Shown piece after piece: positions 1 through 6,791 of a stretch of 64,000 bases of DNA (the first letter of the stretch is position 1; each line of letters starts with the position of its first letter). The stretch lies in NCBI GenBank assembly GCA_016281555.1, contig JAEEIV010000033.1:1-64000 (forward strand). Reading direction: 5' to 3'. Position numbers and translations under genes: made by a program. The notes under the pieces are model-generated. The model did no database searches and was not told the origin of the DNA. It saw only the letters and a program-made list of their open reading frames with translations. This DNA comes from Lachnospiraceae bacterium (GTDB taxonomy: Bacteria > Bacillota > Clostridia > Lachnospirales > Lachnospiraceae).

Positions 1-1086
1 ACCTACGACACCTACTACGTGGCGCTGGATCAGAATTACTACCTTGGAACGTACAGCACCTACACGACGATCAGCGCAAGCAAGACTTCCTATCTGGAAG
101 CGGCCGGTGCGGTCGACGTGAGCCAGTTCCCGGCACGTCTCGTGGAAGCCACGGAAGCGGGCGGCGAAAGCGGTTCCGGTACCGGTGAAGGCGGCCAGGG
201 CGGTAACGAAGGCGGCCAGGGCGGCAGCGGTGAAGGCGGTCAGACGACGGATCCGGTGCTGAAGCCGACGAAGGACGTTTACACGGTCGATGAGATCGTT
301 GCGATCCTTGCCGACTATGCGGACAACCAGATCTCCAGCGAGGAGTTCACGGTGACCGGCACTGCGACGGCGTCTTCCTACAACACCGGCTACAAGTCCT
401 ACACGGTATGGCTTGAGAGCAACGGCGACAAGACCAACACGAAAGCGCTCCAGTTATACAGCGCACAGCTGGCTACGACCATTACCGCCAATTATCAGGC
501 GGAGAACGCAATGGCCGGCGCGACGCTGACCTGCAAGGGTTATCTGAAGAAGTACGTGAAGGACAATGAAACGACGCCGGAACTTTCCTTCCTCAGCGCA
601 GCCAATTCTCCGACGGGTGCGGCGGCTTCTCCGCTCATCTCGAGCCTGACCGGCGGAACGCCCGCCAGCGGCAATGAAGGCGGCAGCGGCAGCGGCAGCG
701 GAACTCAGACGGGCGGCACGGTGCTTGACTTCACGGCGCAGGAATACGCGAACCAGCAGGAAGTCACGACGCTTACCGTCGACAAGGTGACGGTCACGTT
801 CTCCAAGGGAACCGGAAGCACGACGCCGAAGTACTATACGACCGGAACGGCAGTCCGGACCTATACGAAGAACACGATCACGGTCACCGTCTCCGGCACG
901 ACCGCGACGAAGATCGTTTTCACGCTCGGCAACCGCACGGATGAGTGCACTGCAAGCGTCGGCGATTTCGAGATCAACGGCAAGACTGCGACGTGGACCG
1001 GCGATTCGAATTCCATCGTATTCTCAGTCAGCACTGAGAACTCAAAGCAGTTCCACATCCAGAAGATCGAAGTCACGACCAAGTGA
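1..1086 (+). CDS. Secreted modular protein with Gly-rich linkers and OB-fold-like domain, 5' truncated
   Basis: The frame is open from base 1 (Thr-Tyr-Asp-Thr-Tyr-Tyr-Val...), so the start lies upstream; a GTG at 19 is internal. About 361 residues are visible. A first Gly/Glu/Ser linker (GSGTGEGGQGGNEGGQGG) follows residue 50. Next comes an OB-fold-like stretch of about 120 residues, where TVTGTATASSYNTGYKSYTV and ATLTCKGYLKKY are the alternating strands. A second linker (GGSGSGSGTQTGG) leads to a C-terminal beta-sandwich-like domain of about 115 residues rich in Thr, Val and Lys. Such linkers and beta modules are typical of exported multidomain proteins. No LPXTG or membrane anchor follows, and the protein stops in ITKI-like strands ending KIEVTTK. 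I cannot name a catalytic activity because the N-terminal part is missing. Similar modules are frequent in secreted Bacteroidales proteins (from memory, unverified). It ends 40 bases before a strong terminator. Confidence 0.75.
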   Translation, partial: TYDTYYVALDQNYYLGTYSTYTTISASKTSYLEAAGAVDVSQFPARLVEATEAGGESGSGTGEGGQGGNEGGQGGSGEGGQTTDPVLKPTKDVYTVDEIVAILADYADNQISSEEFTVTGTATASSYNTGYKSYTVWLESNGDKTNTKALQLYSAQLATTITANYQAENAMAGATLTCKGYLKKYVKDNETTPELSFLSAANSPTGAAASPLISSLTGGTPASGNEGGSGSGSGTQTGGTVLDFTAQEYANQQEVTTLTVDKVTVTFSKGTGSTTPKYYTTGTAVRTYTKNTITVTVSGTTATKIVFTLGNRTDECTASVGDFEINGKTATWTGDSNSIVFSVSTENSKQFHIQKIEVTTK

Positions 1087-1126
1087 TGAACTTCTTTCCG
1101 GAAGGAAAGCATTAAAATGCAGCAAA

Positions 1127-1160
1127 GGGGCCTGCGGATCATCCGCAGGCCCCCGGTTTT
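1127..1160 (+). terminator. Rho-independent terminator
   Basis: A 12-bp perfect GC-rich stem (1127-1138 with 1142-1153, loop TCA) is followed by CGG and a T-run. It lies 40 bases after the stop codon of the truncated secreted protein. Confidence 0.93.
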
Positions 1161-1218
1161 TTGTGAGATAAGTCTCCTGATGGAGTTGAACCGAATCCCC
1201 GGGGTATCATCAAACGAC

Positions 1219-1242
1219 TCAAAAAGCTTCGCAAGAAGCTTT
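1219..1242 (-). terminator. Rho-independent terminator of the PD-(D/E)XK-like gene
   Basis: Read on the minus strand, an AAAGCTTC/GAAGCTTT stem with a TTGC loop (1223-1242) is followed by a T-run (complement of 1219-1224). The stem begins at the last base of the stop codon of the minus-strand gene. Confidence 0.75.
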
Positions 1243-2036
1243 CAAAGGAGGATTCGTGAGATCCATGCCCTTATGCTCTTTATGTCGATCGGCGTGTCGA
1301 CCGTTTCAAACGTGGCAATGAGCGTCTCCCCCAAATGAATCCCGGACCGATCATATGCATTCAGTTTTTGCGGAATGCCTGCCGTATAGTCTGCGTTTTC
1401 CATCATACCGAAGTGCTCCCAATAAAACGTGGTCCGCGTGCGGACGTTGAGCAGCGTAAAATCGGGATAGAGCGTGACATGCTTACAGAAAAGGGGCGCC
1501 TCATAAACGTAAGGCACGCCGGAGTCGAAGAGCAGATCGGCAATGATCTTCTCAGATTTGGAGCGGACGACCTCTCCTCCCTTGGTCTGAAATGACCGAT
1601 TTATGGGAAAACCATTCGGCGTGCGGCTGCGCCTTTCCTCCAATTCGGTTTTCCATTTTGCGGCAAACGCTTCATCCGGCAATAAAACCGGCGTGATCAG
1701 CTTTTGTTTGGCAGGATGGATCGAAGAGAAGAGCAATGTTTTCTCAGAAGGCTGATACCGCTTCAGAAAAGCCTCGATGGTGCGCATTTCCTGCTCCAGC
1801 ACCTGACTCAGTTTCAGAAGATATTCCTTGTCGGCAAGATGACGTGCCAGATCCTCGTCTTTCTTTCGGATATACTTGGATACTCCGTCCTTTGTCCAAT
1901 AATACCTCATATGCTTATTGATCAAACTGACCCGCAAGCCTCCTTCGGGAGCGTCGCTGATCCGCCGATTGATCTCCGACAGAAGCGCTTTGTCCGCATC
2001 ATATTCATTTTTCAAGCGTTCCAGCAAGCGATCCAT
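1242..2036 (-). CDS. PD-(D/E)XK nuclease-like protein of unknown role
   Basis: The protein has about 264 residues. The start is ATG 2036 (or the ATG immediately before it, 2039), because GGAGG lies five bases upstream; a longer frame to 2141 has no ribosome binding site. The N-terminal half is charged and helical (MDRLLERLKNEYDADKALLS...), likely coiled coil. The C-terminal half carries RSKSEKIIADLLFDSGV, then LYPDFTLLN, then FYWEHFGMM. This E...PDF...WEH pattern, with a Glu before and an Asp/Glu pair around the PDF strand, resembles the PD-(D/E)XK nuclease fold. The fold call is inferred from the motif; substrate and function are unknown. It stands alone between a terminator and the repeat array, with no methylase or toxin partner. 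Confidence 0.7.
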   Translation of the reverse strand: MDRLLERLKNEYDADKALLSEINRRISDAPEGGLRVSLINKHMRYYWTKDGVSKYIRKKDEDLARHLADKEYLLKLSQVLEQEMRTIEAFLKRYQPSEKTLLFSSIHPAKQKLITPVLLPDEAFAAKWKTELEERRSRTPNGFPINRSFQTKGGEVVRSKSEKIIADLLFDSGVPYVYEAPLFCKHVTLYPDFTLLNVRTRTTFYWEHFGMMENADYTAGIPQKLNAYDRSGIHLGETLIATFETVDTPIDIKSIRAWISRILL

Positions 2037-2253
2037 CATAACCTCCGGAAGAGAAGATACCCCAAAAGAAAAAAGACTCTGATGAAAAGATAACTTCAAA
2101 GAAACAATAGCTTTGAGAAAAAGATGGGAATAGAATACCATTTTTATCTCAGGATGAACAGAAACAAACCGGCCGCTTTTTTGTCTGACAGTAAATGAAC
2201 TTCAAGAAAAAACGCCGGTCGACAGCCGAGAATAAATTTTTTTCATGGCAGAT

Positions 2254-2690
2254 CCGGCGCTTTTTCTATCGAATGACGATAAGAAAGCAAGTTATTTGTA
2301 TATCTCGCAATTCAGGCTTACAAATCCCGCGAAAAATAAGCTGTATGGTGAAGAATGTGATCGCGGCTTATCCTTTTGCCCATTCGATAAGCCAGATTCT
2401 CTCGTGCCACGATTCGGGCTTACATATTTCGCGGAAATATAAGCCGGTCGAGAACAAATGTGATCGCGGCTTATCCTTTCGCTCATTCCATAAGCTGCAT
2501 TCCGCCGTGCCGCGATTCAAACTAACTATTTTCGCGGAAATATAAGCCGGTTGAGAAAAAAAGCGGCCGCGGCTTATCCTTTTGCTCATTCCATAAGCCG
2601 TATTCCGTCGCACCGCAATTCAGGCTTACGAATTCCGAAAAAAATAAGCCCGGATTCCCAAAATGAAATCCAGGCTTATTTTTGTCCCGG
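2254..2690. repeat. 103-bp imperfect tandem repeat array, about four units, rich in ATAAGCC/GGCTTAT hairpins
   Basis: The core GGCTTAT recurs at 2365, 2468, 2571 and 2673, and its inverse ATAAGC(C/T) at 2336, 2439, 2542 and 2644, giving steps of 103, 103 and 102 bases. Units begin near 2254 (divergent), 2357, 2460 and 2563, with a partial fifth at 2665. Each unit can form two short hairpins: ATAAGCC pairs with the next GGCTTAT, and a second ATAAGCC pairs with GGGCTTAC or similar. Because 103 is not a multiple of three, the repeated peptides in the open frames shift frame from unit to unit, so the array is not coding. The gene-free stretch 2040-2742 otherwise shows nothing I recognise in 2040-2253. 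Confidence 0.85.
2640..2683 (-). terminator. Hairpin with T-tract at the end of the repeat array, terminator of the surE operon
   Basis: AAAAATAAGCC (2640-2650) pairs perfectly with GGCTTATTTTT (2673-2683), extended by GGATT/AATCC after one mismatch. It is A/T-flanked on both sides, so it could act on either strand. It lies about 60 bases beyond the stop codon of surE, and on the minus strand it runs into TTATTTTTTT. Confidence 0.7.
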
Positions 2691-2742
2691 CGTGGGGCTC
2701 TGCGCGCGCGGGAAGCTTCTTCCGGCCGGGTCCTCCCCGCGC

Positions 2743-3486
2743 CTACCGTAACTCTTTCAGCGCATTGAATACCCGGTACGCGGTGAGGTCCGTCCTGAGC
2801 GGCGTGATCGAGCAATTTCCGGCGAGGTACGCCGCCATGTCGGTCTCGGGGTCGCGGAATTTCTCGCTCTGTTCGACGAGATAGAGGACCGCCTTGTAGG
2901 TGTCATTGCCGCAGGATTCAAATTTGTCGTGCGCAAAGGCGCCTTCCTGCTTCGTGATGCGGAATTCTTTGAACGCGGGCGGGATATTCACATTATACAG
3001 ATCGTGCAGTCCCAGCAGATCATGCTCCATGAAAAAGTCCCAGACGCGGTCGAATTCTTTCGCAGCCTCCTGAAGGCAGCCGACGTCCGTCGAAAACGCC
3101 ACGGCGGGCAGTCCTTCGAGATGCGCCTCGAACGCTGCCGCGCAGGTTCCGGAGTAGGAGATGAAGTGCCCGGGATTGATGCCCCGGTTCATTCCGGAAA
3201 AAACGATGTCGAAAGGACCGAGTTTGTCCACGGCGATCCGGACGCAGTCCGCGGGGGTGGAATCGACCGTATAGGCCTCGATGCCGAGATCGTCGAGCAC
3301 ATGGCTCTGTTTGAACTCAAAAGGCCTCCGTAAGACGATGCTCTGCGAGCAGGCACTCTGTTCCTCCTTCGGCGCCACGACCGTGATTTGGCCTATTTTT
3401 CGCGCCCAGGAAGCGAGTAAACGGAGTCCCTCGCCGTGAATGCCGTCGTCGTTCGTGATCAGGATGTGCAATTCATTCTTTTCCAT
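2743..3486 (-). CDS. surE: 5'/3'-nucleotidase SurE
   Basis: The protein has 247 residues, normal for the family. SurE is a divalent-metal-dependent phosphatase acting on nucleoside 5'- and 3'-monophosphates. The N-terminus has the metal-binding ITNDDGIHGEGL (about residues 10-21). STPADCVRIAV and SGMNRGINPG, both hallmarks of the family, follow. It is the last gene of a minus-strand run: NT5C/guanylate-kinase fusion, DHH, DHH, surE, with gaps of 28 to 41 bases. The start ATG at 3486 follows the upstream DHH gene closely, which supports co-transcription. This context groups four enzymes that cut phosphate esters of nucleotides. Confidence 0.93.
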   Translation of the reverse strand: MEKNELHILITNDDGIHGEGLRLLASWARKIGQITVVAPKEEQSACSQSIVLRRPFEFKQSHVLDDLGIEAYTVDSTPADCVRIAVDKLGPFDIVFSGMNRGINPGHFISYSGTCAAAFEAHLEGLPAVAFSTDVGCLQEAAKEFDRVWDFFMEHDLLGLHDLYNVNIPPAFKEFRITKQEGAFAHDKFESCGNDTYKAVLYLVEQSEKFRDPETDMAAYLAGNCSITPLRTDLTAYRVFNALKELR

Positions 3487-3514
3487 AAGTTTTTTCGCAG
3501 GATCGTTCCCTGCT

Positions 3515-4495
3515 TCAGAAATCTTCCGGATGAGACTGTTTATAAGTTTTCAGCATGAGGTCGGCGTCGGCAATGAGTGCGCGGACCTCTTCTTCGCTGT
3601 ACACCGTCGCGCCGCTTGCCTGGGCATGTCCGCCGCCGTGGTAGTTCCGCGCAAGGCTTTCCACTTCGGTAAAGCGGGAGCGGAGCCTGACCCGGATCGA
3701 ATCGTCGTCGTTTTCGATGAAGGCGAGCCAGATGAGCGAGCCGCGGATCGAGTCCATCAATGAGACGACGTTGCTCGCTTCTTCCAGTGAGAGGCCGCTT
3801 TCGATCCTCGTCGCGCGGTCCACGTACAGCCAGGCCACGCCGTGTTCCGTCCGCTGAATCTGTTCCGTCAGCTTCGCATTGAAGATCGTGACGTTGTAAT
3901 CATCGATGTAGAGGTGCGCGTACAGGCGGTCCAGATCGATGTTTCGTTCCAGAAGCACGGCAGCGAGCCGGAGCGTGTCCGGACCGGTCCCGTCGTACCG
4001 AAAGCGCCCGGAATCCGTGACCATGCCGGCATAGAGCGCCGTGGCCGCCGTCCGGTCTAACGTCAGCCGGTCTTCAAACGTTTTGAAGAAGTCCACGATC
4101 ATTTCGCAGGCGGAAGAGCGCCAGTCCTCGACCCAGGAAACGTCGCCGTAGGGTTTCGCATCAATGTGATGGTCGATCTTGACGAGCATGTCCCCCGAAA
4201 CCGCCCTCGGATTCGAAATCCGGTCCAACGTTCCGGTATCCACGACGATGACGAGTGCGTTTTTGTAGTCTTCCTCCGAAGGTTTCGGACCCTCGTCGCC
4301 GAGAAAAGCGACGTACTCGGAATGATCCTCATTGTCCAGGAACACGCGCTTCTCCGGGAAAGAAGCGCGAAGGAGCGCCGCCAATCCCATCGTGGAGCCG
4401 ACGGCATCGCCGTCCGGACGTTTGTGTCTGGAAATGATGACCGTGTCGTGTGATTCAACGGCGGAAAGAATTGCCTGTTTCTTGTCTTCGTTCAT
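3515..4495 (-). CDS. DHH-family phosphoesterase (NrnA-like), copy 1
   Basis: The protein has 326 residues, the length of NrnA-type bifunctional nanoRNase / pAp phosphatases. DHH domain: SRHKRPDGDAVGS near residue 23, VVDTGT near residue 90, and the signature KIDHHIDAK near residue 111. The C-terminal DHHA1 domain ends with the substrate-binding GGGHAQASGA. The family hydrolyses short oligoribonucleotides, 3'-phosphoadenosine 5'-phosphate or, in related enzymes, cyclic dinucleotide products. The sequence does not say which of these applies. It is directly followed by surE and preceded by a paralogue (4537-5475), so the pair probably arose by tandem duplication. All DHH-domain metal ligands seem present in both, so neither looks like an inactive copy. 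Confidence 0.9.
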   Translation of the reverse strand: MNEDKKQAILSAVESHDTVIISRHKRPDGDAVGSTMGLAALLRASFPEKRVFLDNEDHSEYVAFLGDEGPKPSEEDYKNALVIVVDTGTLDRISNPRAVSGDMLVKIDHHIDAKPYGDVSWVEDWRSSACEMIVDFFKTFEDRLTLDRTAATALYAGMVTDSGRFRYDGTGPDTLRLAAVLLERNIDLDRLYAHLYIDDYNVTIFNAKLTEQIQRTEHGVAWLYVDRATRIESGLSLEEASNVVSLMDSIRGSLIWLAFIENDDDSIRVRLRSRFTEVESLARNYHGGGHAQASGATVYSEEEVRALIADADLMLKTYKQSHPEDF

Positions 4496-4536
4496 GTTTT
4501 ACCCCGTATCATAAGATCCGGCCGCCGGCCGGAAAA

Positions 4537-5475
4537 TCATTTGGTCATCGCTTTGAGGTCTCTCAGGAGTTCCATGGCCTGAGCGTGATCCTTCACGTCG
4601 CAGCCGCAGGCCTTTTCATGTCCGCCGCCGCCGTATTTCACCGCGATCGGCTGGATGTTGTAGCGGCTCGAACGAAGTTCGACGAGCACATTGTCCCCGT
4701 CTTCCGTGAAGTTCGCCCAGATATCAATGCCCCGGATGTCCGACATGACGTTGACCATGCCGCGGGAGACCCAGAACGCGTCTGTCACGCCGAGCGCCTC
4801 GAGATCTTTCCGGGAGTTGTAAATGTATGCTACCGTGCTGTTTTCAAAAAGCCGGATCTTCTCGATGAACCGCGAACGGAACTGAACGCGCGAAAGGTCT
4901 TCCGAGTAGAGATTCCGGTAAAGCGTCTGTGTGTCGACGCCTTCCTTCATTAAGAACGCCGCAAGTTCGAAGGTGCGGTCCGTCGTCGAATCGTAGCGGA
5001 AGCGTCCGGAATCCGTGACCATTCCGGTGAAGATCGCCGTCGCGGACTTCTTCGAGAGTTTCAGTCCCTGCTCCTTCGCAAGATACGCGATCATGCCCGC
5101 GCAGCTTTCAAAGGACGTGTCCACGAGTTCGAGATCGGTGAACGTTTCGCAGTAGATGTGGTGATCGATCCTTGCGGTTTTTGCAGCGAGGCGGAAACGG
5201 TCGTCGTTCACGAGACTTCTCTCCGCAGAATCGAGAATGATCGCCAGCGCGCCGTCGTAGGCTTCGTCCGGGATCTCGTCCATCACGGAACCGTCCATGA
5301 AGGCGTAGCGCGTCGTGGCGTCGCCGACCGTGTAGACGGTTTTTTTCGGGAAATTGGTCCGGATGAGTTCGGCGAGGCCGATCTGGCTGCCGAGCGCGTC
5401 TCCGTCGGGGTTCGTGTGCCGATGGATGATGATCCGGTCGGAAGATTTGATTGCATCAAAGATGGCTTCAAACAT
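4537..5475 (-). CDS. DHH-family phosphoesterase (NrnA-like), copy 2
   Basis: The protein has 312 residues. It has the same architecture as its downstream neighbour: IHRHTNPDGDALGSQ near residue 17, IILDSAE near residue 85, RIDHHIYCE near residue 107, and a C-terminal DHHA1 domain with YGGGGHEKACGC. The two paralogues are clearly diverged along their length, so the duplication is not recent. Family knowledge points to degradation of nanoRNA or pAp. Specificities may have been split between the copies, for example nanoRNA versus cyclic-dinucleotide products; that is speculation. It starts 40 bases after the fusion gene and ends 41 bases before the next DHH gene. Confidence 0.9.
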   Translation of the reverse strand: MFEAIFDAIKSSDRIIIHRHTNPDGDALGSQIGLAELIRTNFPKKTVYTVGDATTRYAFMDGSVMDEIPDEAYDGALAIILDSAERSLVNDDRFRLAAKTARIDHHIYCETFTDLELVDTSFESCAGMIAYLAKEQGLKLSKKSATAIFTGMVTDSGRFRYDSTTDRTFELAAFLMKEGVDTQTLYRNLYSEDLSRVQFRSRFIEKIRLFENSTVAYIYNSRKDLEALGVTDAFWVSRGMVNVMSDIRGIDIWANFTEDGDNVLVELRSSRYNIQPIAVKYGGGGHEKACGCDVKDHAQAMELLRDLKAMTK

Positions 5476-5515
5476 GGGGAAGGGTCCTTTCTTTTTCAGA
5501 TGGCCGGTATTCGGT

Positions 5516-6625
5516 TCATTGCAGGTTCAGTTCCCGCAAGACCGTATCGTAACAGACGTCGAGCCCGTCGTCGTAGCGGATCGCAAAGTCGCAGAATTCG
5601 ATGTTTCTGAACTCGAAGTCGATCGACATGATCCGGCTGACCTTGTCCTCGTCGGAAATGTCGCGATGCAGAAGATTCGTCAGGATGTTCTTCTTGTCGC
5701 GGTCCGTGAAGACCATGGCCGCTTTTGAACGGTACAGGTTTTTCAGGGTCAATGCGCCGCAGATGTCGATCGGGATCACGGCAATTTTCCCGTTTTCCAC
5801 GATCGGACAGATCTCTTCTTCGGACGTGCCGAAATGGAAGGTGCTGTAGACGGTCGTTTCAATGAAGCGGTTTTCCGCTTTTTCCCGGAGAAACTGTTCC
5901 GTGGAAATGAAGCGGTAGTTCTCTTCGTCCTCGGTCAGATTGCGCGGCTTCGTCGTCGTGGTGAGCGGCTTTTTGAAGCGCGGATCCTGAACGAGACGGG
6001 AAGCGATCTCGTTCTTTCCGGTGCCGGAGGGACCGATGAGACAGAGCACGCCGCCGTGCGTCAAGTCCGGCGTCTTCTCCATGAAGGAATGACCGATGAT
6101 CTTCGCCATATGCAGGAAATCCGAATAGGAATTGACCGATAAGAGGCCGGAGAGGGAATTGTTCCAGGGGCGCCGCATGAGCACGGGATAGGATGCCTGC
6201 GAAGAAGAAACGTTGTGCGCGGCGTCGTCTAAAAGAATGTCAATGCTCACGAGGTCTTTCCGCGTGCCGATGAGGAGGTTTCCGACCGGGATCTCCGGGA
6301 AATCCTCAGACAGACGCTTCGCCCTCGCGGTCATGCATTCCGGCGGGACCGAGGTGATGAAGAAAACGTCCGCAAATTTCGAAAGTTCGCGTACGAATTT
6401 CTGGGCGCCTTTGAACATGGGCTGCGATTCGACGAACTTCGGGTCGGTGAAATAATCGATCCGTTCGTCGGAAATGTCGCCCATTCTGCCCCAGGCGGTG
6501 ATGTGATTGACGTCAAAAACGGGGTTGTCGCCGTATTTCTCGCGAAGCAGCGAGAGGGCGTAGGAATTGCATTCGTAAAGGACGTCGTCCACGTCCAGAC
6601 CGATGCGAAGGCGATATTTTCTCAT
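5516..6625 (-). CDS. Fusion of a 5'(3')-deoxyribonucleotidase-like HAD domain and a guanylate-kinase-like domain
   Basis: The protein has 369 residues. Residues 1 to about 170 form an NT5C-type HAD phosphatase: the nucleophile motif RIGLDVDDVLYE at residue 7, FFITSVPPE as motif II, and a late ILLDDAAHNV Asp pair. Residues from about 190 form a guanylate-kinase-like domain: P-loop CLIGPSGTGKNE, then TTTTKPRNLTEDEENYRF (the GMP-binding region), then FIETTVYSTFHFGTS. The P-loop Lys is followed by Asn instead of the usual Ser/Thr, and the conserved TTR is TTK, so kinase activity may be altered. The gene is first in the operon that continues through two DHH phosphoesterases to surE. The domains suggest control of a nucleoside monophosphate pool, by both removing and adding phosphate; the substrate is unknown. 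Confidence 0.85.
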   Translation of the reverse strand: MRKYRLRIGLDVDDVLYECNSYALSLLREKYGDNPVFDVNHITAWGRMGDISDERIDYFTDPKFVESQPMFKGAQKFVRELSKFADVFFITSVPPECMTARAKRLSEDFPEIPVGNLLIGTRKDLVSIDILLDDAAHNVSSSQASYPVLMRRPWNNSLSGLLSVNSYSDFLHMAKIIGHSFMEKTPDLTHGGVLCLIGPSGTGKNEIASRLVQDPRFKKPLTTTTKPRNLTEDEENYRFISTEQFLREKAENRFIETTVYSTFHFGTSEEEICPIVENGKIAVIPIDICGALTLKNLYRSKAAMVFTDRDKKNILTNLLHRDISDEDKVSRIMSIDFEFRNIEFCDFAIRYDDGLDVCYDTVLRELNLQ

Positions 6626-6666
6626 GACTTTTTTCCTTCCGGACTGTTTATTATCTATAAAAACAG

Positions 6667-6694
6667 TTTATCATAAAGGAGTGCATTTTGGCAA
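6667..6694 (-). promoter_or_regulatory. Possible promoter of the fusion-DHH-DHH-surE operon
   Basis: On the minus strand, TTGCCA (complement of 6689-6694) and GATAAA (complement of 6667-6672) are 16 bases apart, about 45 bases upstream of the ATG at 6625. Both boxes are imperfect. Confidence 0.35.
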
Positions 6695-6712
6695 TGTTTT
6701 TCGAAAAAAGAC

Positions 6713-6741
6713 AAGACAAATCCCGCCGGTTGTAGTATAGT
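6713..6741 (+). promoter_or_regulatory. Possible promoter of the UshA-type nucleotidase gene
   Basis: AAGACA and TATAGT are separated by 17 bases, about 50 bases before the start codon at 6792. The -35 box is weak. Together with the minus-strand candidate it would make a divergent promoter region. Confidence 0.4.
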
Positions 6742-6791
6742 GAGATCAGGGAAGAACTGCGGTGCCGGTTTTGCGTTTTTCGGAGGTCCTG

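Noticed and set aside
2195..2815. Several overlapping open frames of 64-116 codons on both strands with similar repeated peptides
   Set aside because: They arise from the 103-bp repeats; the period is not divisible by three, so the peptides shift frame, and no ribosome sites support them.
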